Of a stretch of 64,000 nucleotides of DNA, positions 1 through 10,486 are shown piece after piece. The position numbers were made by a program, and so were the translations under genes. Below the pieces are notes generated by a model. It made no database searches. It had not been told where the DNA came from and was given only the letters and a program-made list of their open reading frames with translations. How positions within the stretch are numbered: position 1 is the stretch's first letter; every line of letters starts with the position of its first letter. The stretch lies in assembly GCA_018242725.1 (NCBI GenBank), contig JAFEBI010000022.1, positions 1-64,000 on the forward strand. The letters run 5' to 3'. Origin of the DNA: Nitrospira sp. Its GTDB lineage: Bacteria; Nitrospirota; Nitrospiria; Nitrospirales; Nitrospiraceae.

Positions 1-193
1 TCTCGCCGAACGGCAGTTTCCTCTATGTGAGCAACCAAGGAGCCAATACGGTTTCGGGATATACATTCACACCCGGCGCCGGCGGCGTGGTACACCCCGC
101 CCCGAATGTCGGCAACTCCGTTCCCGCGGGGACGAATCCAAGCGCGGTGACGGTCTCGCCGAACGGCAGTTTCCTCTATGTGAGCAACCAAGG
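1..193 (+). repeat. 153-bp direct repeat unit inside the propeller gene
   Basis: Bases 1-40 recur unchanged at 154-193, giving a 153-bp (51-codon) period. Near-identity at DNA level indicates recent blade duplication or gene conversion. In the 422-residue neighbour the blades have diverged much more. Confidence 0.8.
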
Positions 194-269
194 GGCCAAC
201 ACGGTCTCGGGGTATACGATCACAGTTGGTACTGGCGGATTGGCTTCCATGACGGGGTCGCCATTTTAG
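1..269 (+). CDS. beta-propeller repeat protein, 3' end only
   Basis: The frame is open at the left edge (first full codon at base 3) and stops with TAG at 267-269, so only the last 88 residues or so are here. They form a repeat: SPNGSFLYVSNQGAN occurs twice, 51 residues apart. This is the strand pattern of YncE/lactonase-like seven-bladed beta-propellers. The next gene downstream has the same blade type (SPNGQFLYV), so the two look like neighbouring paralogs. Start, signal peptide and total length lie outside the window. The function is unknown; such proteins are usually exported. The stop codon directly abuts a dispersed repeat element. Confidence 0.75.
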   Translation, partial: SPNGSFLYVSNQGANTVSGYTFTPGAGGVVHPAPNVGNSVPAGTNPSAVTVSPNGSFLYVSNQGANTVSGYTITVGTGGLASMTGSPF

Positions 270-377
270 CCGGATGCAGAAAAAGACCCTCGGCATCGTT
301 CTCGGCCTCGAAAAATCCTCCATTGTATTCAAGCGAATATATTTCCGGTTTTTCATGACTTGCGGCCTTGTAGATCG
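270..377 (+). repeat. stop-codon-abutting dispersed element, copy A (truncated)
   Basis: The copy begins at the base after the TAG stop at 267-269 with CCGGATGC. It aligns without gaps over about 55 bases with the left ends of the copies at 24190, 52055 and 60610, including the shared GATGC and CGTTCT blocks. Further in, the TTGCGGCCTTG segment near 360-370 matches the distal half of the other copies. Similarity is then lost and the GCATCC right end is absent, so this copy is truncated or decayed. Confidence 0.65.
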
Positions 378-586
378 TCGTACCGCATTCGCTTCGCTAC
401 GAAGGTAATGTCGGACAGGCTCCTAGCGCCATCAAGGCGCTTCGGCTACTAGTCGTCCCTCAGATGTTTTACTTACCGCCCATCCTGTTTCAACATCCTC
501 TGATGCCGTGGTGGCCGCAGTGTTTTCCTTTGTGTGCTCCAACGCCATTGTTGTGAGGGCTTTCTGAGAATGGTATAAACAAAGAC
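378..586. other. intergenic gap with a small hairpin
   Basis: No gene is supported here. A perfect inverted repeat, AGCGCC-ATCAA-GGCGCT, lies at 425-441 without a following T-run, so it is a weak terminator candidate at best. The minus-strand frame at 432-641 overlaps the next gene's start and has no ribosome site. Confidence 0.4.
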
Positions 587-1855
587 ATGTTACGGAAAAG
601 AATGCTGAGCCTATCACGTTTGAAACGGATGCACGTCGCATGGCTTATTCCATGTCTGTTACTTGCGTCTAGTTGTGGCGATGGTGGAGGGGGAGGTGGG
701 CTCGGCGGGCTACTAGGAGCAATCGGGGGGACAGAAGGAGAGCAAACGGCGGGTTCGATCGTCTACGTCACCAATAGTGGGTCCAATAGCGTGTCCGGCT
801 ACACCGTGAACTCAGCGACCGGGGGGCTCACGGCTCTTGCCGGTTCCCCATTCCCTGATGTTCCGACTCCGTCGGCGATCGCCGTATCCTCGAACGGGTT
901 GTTCGCTTATATCGCCAACAGTCAAACGAACAAGGTGACAGCCTTTCGTGTTGGTACCAATGGAACGTTATTACCAGGGGAGTCGACCTCAGGAAACCCC
1001 AATCCGGTTACAGTGGGCACCACTCCGCGAGCCCTCGCGATCTCAAAGGATTCTCAATTCTTGTATGTTGCGAATAGTGGATCAGATGATGTGACTGTCT
1101 TCAAAATTGGCACGGCTGGGGTGCTGACGCTTGTTCCTCAAAAGGAGGGGCGGTCCAAGCCGGTCGGTGCCGGGGCGTCCTCACCGATTGCATTGGCGAT
1201 GACTCCGAACGGGCAGTTTCTGTATGTTGCCACCAGTACCTCCAGCATGGTCACGGTGTTTCAGGTTGATGCATCCGGTGTACTCACGCTCGTACCGCCG
1301 GCTGGGCCCGGTACCAATCCTATTTCATCAGCTGGGACAGGGCTTACGGCGCTTGGGCTCTCCCCGAACGGACAGTTTCTCTATGTGACCAACGGAACGT
1401 CCAACAACGTGACGATGTTTCGAGTTGAATCATCCGGACTGCTCACGCTCATTCCACCGACCGGTTCTAATCCAATTTCTACCGGCGGAACGACCCCGAA
1501 CGCTCTCGCCGTGGGAGCCGATGGGATCCATCTTTATGTTGCCAATGGAGGCGGAAGCGTATCGTTGTTTACGATAGGGAGCAGTGGTTTGCTGACTTTG
1601 GTGCCGGCCGTAGGGGCAAGCCAAAATCCGGTTCTCACGCCCACAGGATCCACTCCCGTGGCGCTCACGCTCTCTCCGGATGGACTGTTTTTATATGTGG
1701 TGAATCGTACTACCAGTGTATCGGGAGGCATCGTCTCGGCTTATACTGTCGTCTCTGGGACAGGCGCACTGGTTCCTGTCACACCGCTTCTCGGCAATCC
1801 CTTTCGCGTAGAGACCACGCCCTCCGCGATTGCCACGCTGGGACCAACATCCTGA
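587..1855 (+). CDS. beta-propeller repeat lipoprotein
   Basis: This 422-residue protein starts with a basic n-region and a hydrophobic stretch ending LLLASSC, a plausible though not ideal lipobox (Ala at -3), followed by a Gly-rich linker. From about residue 55 it consists of blades of about 50 residues carrying motifs such as SNGLFAYIAN, SQFLYVANS and SPNGQFLYV, typical of YncE/6-phosphogluconolactonase-like propellers. An in-frame ATG at 602 is an alternative start; neither has a strong ribosome site. The 3' neighbour runs in the opposite direction and ends 30 bases away. It probably acts as a cell-surface or periplasmic binding scaffold; the ligand is unknown. Lipid anchoring is inferred only from the motif. 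Confidence 0.85.
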   Translation: MLRKRMLSLSRLKRMHVAWLIPCLLLASSCGDGGGGGGLGGLLGAIGGTEGEQTAGSIVYVTNSGSNSVSGYTVNSATGGLTALAGSPFPDVPTPSAIAVSSNGLFAYIANSQTNKVTAFRVGTNGTLLPGESTSGNPNPVTVGTTPRALAISKDSQFLYVANSGSDDVTVFKIGTAGVLTLVPQKEGRSKPVGAGASSPIALAMTPNGQFLYVATSTSSMVTVFQVDASGVLTLVPPAGPGTNPISSAGTGLTALGLSPNGQFLYVTNGTSNNVTMFRVESSGLLTLIPPTGSNPISTGGTTPNALAVGADGIHLYVANGGGSVSLFTIGSSGLLTLVPAVGASQNPVLTPTGSTPVALTLSPDGLFLYVVNRTTSVSGGIVSAYTVVSGTGALVPVTPLLGNPFRVETTPSAIATLGPTS

Positions 1856-1884
1856 GCGACGCTGTGCGGCGGGAAGATCTTCAC

Positions 1885-4047
1885 TCAGTTCGCGAGCCGG
1901 GTTCGCGATCGATCCTTGGTTCGTGATGTCTCAGCTGAAAAACGTTCCTGTAGCAGGTACTGGAGCTGATGCACAGGCATTGGCTTGCTGAAGAGATAGC
2001 CTTGATAGGCATCGCAGCCTTGTAGGCGGAGATAGGCGAGTTGATCACGGGTTTCGACCCCCTCGGCGACGACGTGTAGCTTGAGCGCGCGCCCCATCCC
2101 CACAATCGCCCGCGTGATCGGGGAATCCTCCTTCCCAAGCTTGAGATCCTTGATAAAGGCCTGGTCGATCTTGAGCGTATCGATCGGGAACTGTTCAAGA
2201 TAGGCGAGGGACGAGTAGCCTGTTCCAAAATCGTCGATGGCGAGTCGAAAGCCGGATGCTTTGAGTTCTTGCAAGAGGGTCGTTGTTGAGGAGGCGTCCC
2301 TCATGAGCACGCTTTCGGTCAATTCCAATTCGATATCCCGCGGGTTGCCGCCCTCCGCGTAGACCAGCGACTTCACCTGGCTCGCGAGGTTGGGCTGTCG
2401 AAAATGGAGCCCGGATAGATTGATCGACACAGTCGTCGGACCCAATCCGTTCTTGTGCCAGATCCGCTGTTGTTGCGCGACGCTTTTAATGACCCATTCG
2501 CTCATTTTGATAATCAGTTCCTCCTCTTCCGCGACGGAGATGAACTCGGCAGGGGAGATCAACCCGCGGGTCGGATGTTGCCATCGGATCAACGCTTCAA
2601 ACCCAATCACTTTTTCGGAAAGAATCTCCACCTGCGGTTGGTAGTGGAGGATAAACTGGTTTTCGGATACGGCGGCGCGTAAGTCTTGTTCAAGACTAAC
2701 TCGAGTGGCGATCGAGACATTCATCGTATTGGAGTAAAACTGATAGCCATTGGAACCTTTCCGTGTGACCGATTGAGCGGCCGTGCCGGCGTTGCGTAGG
2801 ATCTGTTCTGCCTCGGTACCGTCCGAACCTGGTATCGCGATTCCGATATCGGCCGAGAGCGCCACGCTGGTCGATTCAATCTGAAACGGATTGCGCAGTG
2901 CGTCGAGACAATTTTGGGCGACCCGCGCGGAATCCTCAGGCGCGGCGAGATTAGTCAGGAACAGCGCAAACTGACCATCGCTGAGACGTGCCAGTATCGG
3001 TGGGGCGACACCGGGAGGGTGGGTAACCGTGATGTCCTCCGAGAGAGAGTGTTGCAGCCGTACGGCCGTCTCTCGGATGAGGTAATCTCTGCGTTGAGAG
3101 CCATGCAGGTCACAGATGCGGTGATCCCGATCCAAACTGATGACCAAGACAGCACTATGGCTGCCTGTGCCGGATGTCAGGACTTGACCGACGCGATGGA
3201 GAAAGAGGGTTCGGTTGGGAAGATGAGTCAAACTGTCGTAGTTCGCCATGAAGTAGATCCTCGCTTCAGCAGCCCGCGCGTCGGTGACATCCTGTACCGT
3301 TCCAATGAGCCAGCGAGCCTGCGTGCCGCTGTTCGTCATGACTTCCCCCAAAAGATGGACCACGCGGTTCACGCCGTCGCGAGGCATGAGCCGGTGGTCC
3401 ATGTCCACTCCTGTTCCGTCGGCGAGCGTTCTGTAAAGGGCTTGGGTCACCAACTCTCGGTCTTCATCGTGGACGCAGGCCAGATACGTGGAGTGTGAGA
3501 GGGCGATGGCGGCGGGCTGGATTCCAAGGATCCCGCATGCCGCTTCTGAGAGGTCCATCTGATCGCCAGCCGGATCCCATTCCCAACCACCAAGACGAGC
3601 GATCCGCTGTGCTTGGGCCAATTGAGACTCGCGAGTGCGAAGGGCGCTCATCGTGTGGCTGGCGCGCAACATGTATCGAACTCGCTGACTGAGCATGAGC
3701 CCATGGCAAGGTTTCACGATAAAGTCGGTGGCGCCCATTTCATAGGCCTGTGCGATCGAGTCGACATCGTCCAGGCCCGTCATGATGAGAATCGGCACGA
3801 ACGTCCCGTTCGGGAGTCGACGGATCTGTTCACACACGGCAAATCCATTCATGCCGGGCATTTGCAAGTCCAGGATGATGATATCGGGCATCGTGGACGA
3901 GACGAATTCGATGGCGGCTTCCCCGCTGCTGACATCCTCGACACGGAGATCGTCCTGTTCGAGGCTCATGCGTGAGAGCATGCGAAACGTGGCATCGTCA
4001 TCGACGATCAGCGCCAGCGGGGGAAGCGGTTGGGGCGAGGTGATCAC
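1885..4047 (-). CDS. REC-PAS-GGDEF(degenerate)-EAL cyclic-di-GMP phosphodiesterase
   Basis: A 720-residue response regulator. The receiver (about 10-125) has the acidic cluster D16-D18, phosphoacceptor D60, T90 and K112. A PAS-like segment (about 145-255) follows. The GGDEF domain (about 265-435) has SDGQF at 356-360 in place of GG[DE]EF, so it should not make c-di-GMP. The EAL domain (about 450-700) keeps EAL at 484-486, NLSG, ELTES, DDFGTG at 605-610, KID and AEGVET, so it should hydrolyse c-di-GMP to pGpG. Its ATG overlaps the stop of the hybrid kinase by four bases (ATGA), which suggests translational coupling and makes it the likely output of that kinase. Domain limits are approximate. 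Confidence 0.93.
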   Translation of the reverse strand: MITSPQPLPPLALIVDDDATFRMLSRMSLEQDDLRVEDVSSGEAAIEFVSSTMPDIIILDLQMPGMNGFAVCEQIRRLPNGTFVPILIMTGLDDVDSIAQAYEMGATDFIVKPCHGLMLSQRVRYMLRASHTMSALRTRESQLAQAQRIARLGGWEWDPAGDQMDLSEAACGILGIQPAAIALSHSTYLACVHDEDRELVTQALYRTLADGTGVDMDHRLMPRDGVNRVVHLLGEVMTNSGTQARWLIGTVQDVTDARAAEARIYFMANYDSLTHLPNRTLFLHRVGQVLTSGTGSHSAVLVISLDRDHRICDLHGSQRRDYLIRETAVRLQHSLSEDITVTHPPGVAPPILARLSDGQFALFLTNLAAPEDSARVAQNCLDALRNPFQIESTSVALSADIGIAIPGSDGTEAEQILRNAGTAAQSVTRKGSNGYQFYSNTMNVSIATRVSLEQDLRAAVSENQFILHYQPQVEILSEKVIGFEALIRWQHPTRGLISPAEFISVAEEEELIIKMSEWVIKSVAQQQRIWHKNGLGPTTVSINLSGLHFRQPNLASQVKSLVYAEGGNPRDIELELTESVLMRDASSTTTLLQELKASGFRLAIDDFGTGYSSLAYLEQFPIDTLKIDQAFIKDLKLGKEDSPITRAIVGMGRALKLHVVAEGVETRDQLAYLRLQGCDAYQGYLFSKPMPVHQLQYLLQERFSAETSRTKDRSRTRLAN

Positions 4048-7000
4048 GTTGGTCTCCTCTCAAGCTCGGCCTGAAAGATCTGGCTGGCGTGGGCGAACGC
4101 CTCAGTCAGTGGGGCAATCAGTGGTTCAGCTTCCTTGAGCTGTCCCTGGCGACAGAGGTCTTCGAGCTGACGGCACAGTTTGGACAGTGAGACGGCCCCG
4201 AGCATCGCGCTTCTCGATCGGAGGCTGTGGGCTGCTTGGCTCACGACCTGCGCATTTTCGTCGGCCATACCCTGACAGAGCGTCGCCACCACGTCGTGGG
4301 AATCAGCCAAATACAGCGATAAGATTTTTGCCAGCACATCTGGTTTTCCCGGTCGTTGCAGGTTTGTGATCGACTTCCAGGCGTTCTGATCAACGATGAA
4401 TGCGGAGTCTGAATCTGGGGCGGGGGCCGACGCGCTGGACATGGAAGAAGGCCTGAGGTCGGATTGGCTTGAAGCCGGAGGCTGCTGGGGTTCGATCGTA
4501 GGACTGTGAGAAAGCCAAGTCGTCAAGATGGTCTGCAGTTGTTCCATTGAGAAGGGTTTTGAGATGTAATCGTTCATTCCCTTGGCCAGGCACTGTTCTC
4601 GATCACCCGACGTCGCATGGGCCGTGAGGGCAATGATCGGCATCGGAACTCGTGACTCATGCCGTTCCCATTCACGGATTCGCGTTGTGGCTTCAAATCC
4701 ATCCATTTCCGGCATTTGGCAATCCATCAAGATCACATCATAGCGAGATTGCTGTGCATGCTCGACCACCTCTCGGCCGTTCTGAGCAACGGTCACGGCA
4801 CATCCCATGCTTTGGAGCATGAGCAAGGCGATTTCTTGGTTCACCGAGTTATCTTCTCCAAGAAGGATATGAGCAGATAAGGTCGGTGCCACCGGCACCG
4901 GTTGCGCTTGCTGCGTGGTGATCGGCTCATCGGCGAGCGCGTGGCCCACGGCTTGGTGCAGCGCGTGGAACCGGATCGGTTTGGTCACATAGTGCATGTG
5001 AATCGATGGCGTGTCTTGCTCAACGTCTGCTCGTCTGATGAGCGAGACAAGTCGGATGATCTTGACGGATTGGAGTGTCGGGTCGGAGAGCAAGGTCTGG
5101 ATGATTTGCGTATCGGTCATATTGTCGAAGCGTTCGTCGATCACCGCGATGACCGGTCCATGTTCGGTTGCGAGCCCTGTCATGATGTGCTCGAGGAACT
5201 CAGCCTCGCCGTCAGCCATGTGGGGGGAGATTCCCCAAGAGGAAAAGTACCGTGCCAGAACATGGCGGGTTGAGGAGGCGTTGACAGCTGTGCATAGGCA
5301 AAGATCCCCAAATGCAGCATCGGTATCGGCGGACGTAGGCGCATCCGATTGAAGCGGGAACGGAAGAATGACCCAGAAGGTGCTGCCTTGACCGATCATG
5401 CTGCTGACACCGATGGTCCCCCCCATCAATGCGCTGAGCTGTTTGCAGATACTGAGACCAAGTCCCGTCCCGCCGTGAATGCGGGTCGAAGCTCCATCCA
5501 CCTGAGAAAAGGATTGAAAGAGTTTGGCTTGTCCTTCCGGACTGATACCGGAACCTGTATCGATGACAGCGAGTTTGATTCGGGCCGGCTCGTCCATATC
5601 TGATGCCGGAGACTCGAGGGTCACGCGTACGATAATCTCACCTTCCTGGGTAAATTTAATGGCATTTCCAAGCAAGTTCGTGATGATTTGACGGATACGG
5701 ATGGGGTCTCCGTTCACTGCGCTCGGGACGGAAGGAGAATAATCCACCAGAAGGTGGAGCCCTTTTCGCTGGGCCCATTCTGCCAACTGTTCAGCCGTGC
5801 GTTCGACGATTTCTCGCAAATCGATCGGTGCCGCGTGGATTTCCAGCTTTCCAGCCTCGATCTTTGAAAAATCAAGAATGTCGTTGATCAAGGTCAAGAG
5901 GGTATCTCCGGAGTTGTGGATGGTCTCGACGTAGTGGCGTTGGGTCTCTGAGAGCGGCGTGCGAGCCAGGATCTCGGTCATCCCGATGACGCCGTTCATT
6001 GGGGTTCGAATCTCGTGGCTCATGTTCGCCAGGAATTCGGCTTTTGCCTTTGTCGCATCTTCGGCCGCGAGCTTCGCAATGGCCAACGCTTCTTCGGACT
6101 CGCGGCGCCGTGCGGCCTCAAGAACCAATGTCATGAAGTTTGCCAAGGCTTGGGCGAACTGCTGTTCATCGGATGCCCAGTCTCGGGACGAGCCGATCTG
6201 TTCAATCGAGACGACACCCGCCAGCTTGTCTTGTGTGTGAAATGGAGCATCAAGCCTTGCGCCGGTCTGGCTTGACGAGAGGAGTACGGGAACCAGCTCC
6301 TGAAAGGTTGGATCGTGGAGCGCCTGTGCCGCTGCGATGAGCTGTCCCCGGTCAAGGGCCGATAGATAGTGTGGGTATTGCCCACGGAGCAGTTTCTGGC
6401 CGAACGTATGCTGTGTGGCAAGGCGATCGTACTGATCAAGGCAGTAGAGCGACCGGGTCTGTTCGTCATAAATCCAGACGCTGACTCGATCGACGAGAAG
6501 CGCCTGTGCCGCGATCGTGGTCAACTGCTTCGCCGTGACAGGGAGTGATCCCTCGAATACCGTGCGGTCTTGGACCAGGGCCAGCGTCGCGCTCTGTTGG
6601 TGGCGCAGCCGTTCCTCCTTCGTGGCCAATGATTGATTGGTCGCTTGAAGAAGGGTGGCCTGTTCTTCTGCCTGCTGCTTTGCATCCACCGCCCCGACCA
6701 ATTCCGACTGAGCCTGCATGCGTGCCTGAATCGCCAGGCTGTTCGCCAAGGCAATGGCCACCTGGTCGGCCAACCGACGAGCGTACGTCACATCGTGAGA
6801 AGGAGCGGATTTCCGTTGTCGATAGGCGAGCACCAATGCTCCACCGACACGCGCATTCACGATGATCGGAAATATGATGAATAGAGAGAGGCCTGGTCGC
6901 ATCATCACGGACAGATACGAGGGGAGCGCGGTCGTCGGCGCCACCATATGGTGAGAATGCGCCATCATGGCAGCCAGATGTTCCTCGGAGAGCTGACAGG

Positions 7001-8249
7001 GATAGGTCTTCATCTCGTCCGATTGGTTCTGGTGGTGCTGAATGTAGCGGACGGACAACTCAGTGGGGCCGATGTCTTCGAGGTTGACCAGAGTCATTCC
7101 CACTGCGTCACAGGCGATGCTCTCCGTGATGCGCGACTGCACGATCTTCACCATGGCGGCCGGCTCAGGGCTTGAGAGAATGGCCTGACTAATCGCCGAC
7201 AACGTCTCCAGCATGTGAAACTGTTGATTGAGTTTATCCGTCATGCTGTTGAACGAATCGGCTAACTCCTCGAATTCGTCGCCGCTCTGAACGGTCACAT
7301 GGGTCGAGAAGTCTCCGGTAGCCAGACGAGTGGTCCCCTCTTTCAGCAGTGTCACCGGTCGAAGGCTGCGTCGAATATGAGTAAAACTGAGCAGGACGAC
7401 GGCACTCAATGCGCACGCGATCACCAGGAAGAATGTGTGGCGGAATTGTTCGATCGGCGCCAAAGCCGAAACCCGCGTTTGGCTCAGAACAATAATCCAT
7501 GGTTCAGCCAGAAACGTGTGACGGAGCGGCATCGACCACGCCCCGGCGATATACTCCTGGGTGTCCGATTGCCAGATCATCCCGTTGCTCATAGGAGTGG
7601 TGATGTCATATCGACGAAAGTCTGGGAGCACAACTGGCTGACCGAAGGTCGAGTAGAGGATATGACGGTCTCCGTCCTCCACGACAAGGTCCGTATCGCC
7701 CGGTAACGTCTCCTTGACCTGTGTGCTCCATAACGCGGTGTCGTCAAGGTGCGCGGCGAGCAACCCGGCTTCCCAGCGCGCGGGATTGACGAGACGCGTC
7801 AGCGTGAGTTGCGGCAGCTGATCGGCAACGGGAGAGATCTCGAGCAGTGATTTACCCTCTCGGAGATGGGCGGTTTGAGCTTGCGTGAGCTCCCGTCGTT
7901 GAGGACCTGTCGCGGGATTCAGTCGTACGTCACGGAAGTGATGAGTCAACTCCTTCACTGAAGCGGTGACTGCAACCGCTTCGGTCACGGTACCGTCCTG
8001 TGGCAATTCGACGGCAATCCGACTCAGATCTGCGGTGAAAGTGAGGAGATGGTTATAGAGCGCCATTCCCTGGGACTTGCTTTCCTGCTTGAGTCTGGCT
8101 CCTGATTGGACAATCAGTTCTTGGGTGACCTGGCGGTAAGACATCCATCCAAGGATGGAGGTTGGGACCAGTGCACAGAATACGAACAACCCAAGAATGC
8201 GGCGTCCAATGCGACTGTGAAAGAGGGAATGAGACAGGGTTGTCTGCAT
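4044..8249 (-). CDS. membrane hybrid sensor histidine kinase (BarA-like layout)
   Basis: A 1401-residue protein. TM1 is about 17-37, a periplasmic sensor 40-268, TM2 271-290 and HAMP 291-345. Two GAF-like regions (about 350-505 and 555-715) precede HisKA with SHEIRTP (H745). The ATPase has the N-box near 858-866, DTGSGIS and GGTGLGL. A first receiver (about 980-1105) is degenerate: it lacks the acidic pair but keeps an aspartate near 1038. The second receiver is complete (E1132/D1133, D1176, T1209, K1231). A C-terminal HPt carries [13 protein letters not shown] with H1341. This gives a full His-Asp-His-Asp relay with the EAL protein encoded next as a probable partner. The signal is unknown. 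The pseudopilin gene upstream ends 12 bases before this start. Confidence 0.95.
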   Translation of the reverse strand: MQTTLSHSLFHSRIGRRILGLFVFCALVPTSILGWMSYRQVTQELIVQSGARLKQESKSQGMALYNHLLTFTADLSRIAVELPQDGTVTEAVAVTASVKELTHHFRDVRLNPATGPQRRELTQAQTAHLREGKSLLEISPVADQLPQLTLTRLVNPARWEAGLLAAHLDDTALWSTQVKETLPGDTDLVVEDGDRHILYSTFGQPVVLPDFRRYDITTPMSNGMIWQSDTQEYIAGAWSMPLRHTFLAEPWIIVLSQTRVSALAPIEQFRHTFFLVIACALSAVVLLSFTHIRRSLRPVTLLKEGTTRLATGDFSTHVTVQSGDEFEELADSFNSMTDKLNQQFHMLETLSAISQAILSSPEPAAMVKIVQSRITESIACDAVGMTLVNLEDIGPTELSVRYIQHHQNQSDEMKTYPCQLSEEHLAAMMAHSHHMVAPTTALPSYLSVMMRPGLSLFIIFPIIVNARVGGALVLAYRQRKSAPSHDVTYARRLADQVAIALANSLAIQARMQAQSELVGAVDAKQQAEEQATLLQATNQSLATKEERLRHQQSATLALVQDRTVFEGSLPVTAKQLTTIAAQALLVDRVSVWIYDEQTRSLYCLDQYDRLATQHTFGQKLLRGQYPHYLSALDRGQLIAAAQALHDPTFQELVPVLLSSSQTGARLDAPFHTQDKLAGVVSIEQIGSSRDWASDEQQFAQALANFMTLVLEAARRRESEEALAIAKLAAEDATKAKAEFLANMSHEIRTPMNGVIGMTEILARTPLSETQRHYVETIHNSGDTLLTLINDILDFSKIEAGKLEIHAAPIDLREIVERTAEQLAEWAQRKGLHLLVDYSPSVPSAVNGDPIRIRQIITNLLGNAIKFTQEGEIIVRVTLESPASDMDEPARIKLAVIDTGSGISPEGQAKLFQSFSQVDGASTRIHGGTGLGLSICKQLSALMGGTIGVSSMIGQGSTFWVILPFPLQSDAPTSADTDAAFGDLCLCTAVNASSTRHVLARYFSSWGISPHMADGEAEFLEHIMTGLATEHGPVIAVIDERFDNMTDTQIIQTLLSDPTLQSVKIIRLVSLIRRADVEQDTPSIHMHYVTKPIRFHALHQAVGHALADEPITTQQAQPVPVAPTLSAHILLGEDNSVNQEIALLMLQSMGCAVTVAQNGREVVEHAQQSRYDVILMDCQMPEMDGFEATTRIREWERHESRVPMPIIALTAHATSGDREQCLAKGMNDYISKPFSMEQLQTILTTWLSHSPTIEPQQPPASSQSDLRPSSMSSASAPAPDSDSAFIVDQNAWKSITNLQRPGKPDVLAKILSLYLADSHDVVATLCQGMADENAQVVSQAAHSLRSRSAMLGAVSLSKLCRQLEDLCRQGQLKEAEPLIAPLTEAFAHASQIFQAELERRPT

Positions 8250-8261
8250 GAATCGAATGAG

Positions 8262-9065
8262 CTAGAAATTCTTAGCTAGGCCATAAAATCCGCCGTCACT
8301 TGCGCGAATCACGTCATCTTGGCTTTGGGGGGGAGTGAGGGCGACGACTGTCGCTCCATTCTTTCCGATGCTATAGATGTCGAAGTCCGAATTAATCGGA
8401 ACAAGAAACCGGTCTTTTCTGGCCCCTCCTATACCTCCACAGGGTGGTCCACCACTGGCACTGGCACTATTACCCCCAGCACTCCCACCGCTGCCTCCTC
8501 CCGAGCTACTCCCTCCACCGGCACTGCTCGCAGAATTTGCCCCTCCACCTCTATTACCTCCGGCAGCAGCAAGATGGACGTACCCCTGACGCTGTCCATG
8601 ATTGATGGTCAATGAGACGAGCCATTCACCGTCTGATGAGAACGAGTAGTCGGCGGGAATCATTCGTGTACTATTCTTTCGGCGTAATTTCAGTTTGGCC
8701 AGACTGGTGATGTCATCAATCGTCCCACAATTGATGCGGTAGTAGTGATAGGGAGTTCCCCAAGGATCCAGCAAGGTGCTACGACCGACGTCCGCGAGGC
8801 TATTCGGATAGGTTCCGACCGCCAAGGCAAATCCTTTGATGTCTTTGGTGAGCCCGTGCAGTTCCGATATGGCCCGTGCCACGCGTGCCTTCTCGATAAA
8901 TTCCATGTAATTCGGGACGGCCAGAGCGGCCAAGACGCCAACGATGGAGATCGCGAGCATGAGTTCAATGAGACTAAATCCCTCTGCGAATTGGAGACGA
9001 GATCGGTATAGTCGAGTTGTATGAAACGGGGGCATCCCTAGAATGGACTGACTCTCGTGCGTCAT
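8262..9065 (-). CDS. GspG-like type II secretion/type IV pseudopilin with Gly/Ser-rich insert
   Basis: This 267-residue protein has a prepilin signature, EGFSLIELMLAISIVG: cleavage is expected at G29-F30, with the usual glutamate at +5, then a hydrophobic helix. The N-terminal part (LDPWGTPYHYYRI, 100-111) and C-terminal part (ARKDRFLVPINSDFDIYSIG, 215-234) match GspG-type major pseudopilins. Between them sit about 100 extra residues, including a Gly/Ser/Ala-rich low-complexity tract (about 167-213) and Cys 113 and 209. M11 (base 9035) would give a shorter leader and cannot be excluded. No secretion ATPase, platform protein or prepilin peptidase lies nearby, so it either works with a system encoded elsewhere or serves in sensing beside the kinase. 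Confidence 0.85.
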   Translation of the reverse strand: MTHESQSILGMPPFHTTRLYRSRLQFAEGFSLIELMLAISIVGVLAALAVPNYMEFIEKARVARAISELHGLTKDIKGFALAVGTYPNSLADVGRSTLLDPWGTPYHYYRINCGTIDDITSLAKLKLRRKNSTRMIPADYSFSSDGEWLVSLTINHGQRQGYVHLAAAGGNRGGGANSASSAGGGSSSGGGSGGSAGGNSASASGGPPCGGIGGARKDRFLVPINSDFDIYSIGKNGATVVALTPPQSQDDVIRASDGGFYGLAKNF

Positions 9066-9074
9066 GATGATCGC

Positions 9075-9818
9075 CTAACCGCTATGAGTTTTGAACGTAT
9101 CCAGGGAGGACTTCAGTCCTGATAAATTCTGTTCCATCTGCTTTGCGAGGGTGGCCAAGGCAGGATCCTCTTTTGCCATGGCCAGTTCTCTGATCCGAGT
9201 AGCGTCGAGTGTCAATAGGATTTGCACGTGTTTGAGTGCCGTGATCTTTGAGTGCAGCTGCGCCGTCATGTGATTGACCAGGTCGACCTCCGGAGTCAAA
9301 TAGTCTCCTTGACGCACGGTGGTGCGAACGCACAGGTTGCCGTTGCCGATCTGAGGGAACACATGTTTGAGTCGAGAGAGAGGACCGGCCACCCGATGCA
9401 TCAGCCGCACGGCGTGTATGCAATGGATCAAGACGACAAGGCTTGCACCGAGCGCCCATGGCCAGAATCTGGAGTGGAGGTTGAGGAGATCGTTGGCGAC
9501 GACGGCTCGTTCTTGCCAGGACAGCGCGGGATTATCGAGCGCTTGCATGAGCGGTTTGAACACGGGAATGGCCAGCAAGATGAAGATGATCAGCGAATAG
9601 ATGATCACCTGACTCAGTATGCGGATTTGCAGCGGGTGCACGATGTTGATCACACGCCTTGTGTGAGGACGATCAATCTGAGATTCCAGATCGATCCGAT
9701 CCGGTGGGACGACGGTGAGCGTGGGAGTTTGGTGTGGAGATTCGCGTACAGGGTTTGGGTCCGCCAGTGGCTCCAGGTCCTGTTTCGATGTGTTGGTCAC
9801 GCGAAGTGGGTCCCCCAT
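9075..9818 (-). CDS. two-TM HAMP-type membrane protein, paralog 1
   Basis: A 247-residue protein. A soluble N-terminus of about 65 residues is followed by TM1 (about 67-88), a short external loop with LSWQERAVVANDLLNLHSRFWPW, TM2 (about 117-136) and a HAMP-like segment (RVAGPLSRLKHVF...GNGNLCVRTTVR). A helical tail of about 70 residues ends the chain. No kinase, MA or cyclase domain is present, so it looks like a signal-relay or adaptor subunit. It is a paralog of the next upstream protein, whose loop reads LSWEQHAQVASQFLELHSR. Its start lies two bases past the neighbour's stop, consistent with one transcript. The partner is inferred from context, possibly the hybrid kinase downstream. Confidence 0.8.
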   Translation of the reverse strand: MGDPLRVTNTSKQDLEPLADPNPVRESPHQTPTLTVVPPDRIDLESQIDRPHTRRVINIVHPLQIRILSQVIIYSLIIFILLAIPVFKPLMQALDNPALSWQERAVVANDLLNLHSRFWPWALGASLVVLIHCIHAVRLMHRVAGPLSRLKHVFPQIGNGNLCVRTTVRQGDYLTPEVDLVNHMTAQLHSKITALKHVQILLTLDATRIRELAMAKEDPALATLAKQMEQNLSGLKSSLDTFKTHSG

Positions 9819-9820
9819 GA

Positions 9821-10486
9821 CTAGGCGGCCTTCATGACCGTTGGTGAGTCATTCTGAGAGGATTCACTAAATTCGAAATGTTGTTGCTCGGGCGTGTTCT
9901 CGATCTTCGCCTCGAAAGTCGCCAGACAGCCTTTAAAGCGGCGAATCTCTTCGTTAAGTGCCTGCAGCGCGGACGTGATTTGCCCAGTCGCCTGTGCCGG
10001 CACGTGGACCGCCACCGTTTCATAGGCTTCGATGACAAGCGCTGAATGAAGATCAATGGTCTTGATCCGCTTCTCAAGGTTATCCAACATCGAGTTGAAT
10101 GCCTGTGCTTCTCGATGGAGATAGTCGTGTTTCCGCAGCCGTACCCGTTGATGCAGATCGCCGGTTCCGATCGACCGAAAAAGGGCGGAGAATCGGTAGA
10201 GCGGTCCGGCAATGCGGTGCATGAAATACAAAGAGTGGAGGAGCAGCGCAAGGAAGGTGATGATCAGCCAGGGCCAAATCCGCGAATGCAGCTCAAGAAA
10301 CTGAGATGCGACCTGCGCATGCTGTTCCCACGACAGAAATGGATCGTAGAGCGGTTCTACCATCGGCAGAAAGATCACGGCATACAGCATGATCAATAGA
10401 CACGCCACATAGATCAGTGTAGTCCCAATAAACCAGTATTGGACGGGATGTACGAACAACTGTCTCCGTTGAAAAACACCCATCAT
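9821..10486 (-). CDS. two-TM HAMP-type membrane protein, paralog 2
   Basis: A 221-residue paralog of the protein at 9075-9818, without its long N-terminal extension. TM1 is about 18-42. The external loop carries LSWEQHAQVASQFLELHSR followed by IWPW, TM2 is about 74-92, and HAMP-like RIAGPLYRFSALFRSIGTGD leads to a helical C-terminus (about 130-210). The shared LHSR(F/I)WPW motif at the membrane boundary is the best family marker. The start overlaps the upstream gene's stop by four bases (ATGA). Lack of an output domain points to a partner protein. Two different copies side by side suggest a heterodimer, which is inference. Confidence 0.8.
   Translation of the reverse strand: MMGVFQRRQLFVHPVQYWFIGTTLIYVACLLIMLYAVIFLPMVEPLYDPFLSWEQHAQVASQFLELHSRIWPWLIITFLALLLHSLYFMHRIAGPLYRFSALFRSIGTGDLHQRVRLRKHDYLHREAQAFNSMLDNLEKRIKTIDLHSALVIEAYETVAVHVPAQATGQITSALQALNEEIRRFKGCLATFEAKIENTPEQQHFEFSESSQNDSPTVMKAA

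Noticed and set aside
2914-3498. 194-codon plus-strand frame inside the EAL protein gene
   Set aside because: Antisense to a clear multi-domain protein; the translation has no recognisable domain.
7299-7706. 135-codon plus-strand frame inside the hybrid kinase gene
   Set aside because: Antisense to a complete kinase; its sequence has no family resemblance or start context.
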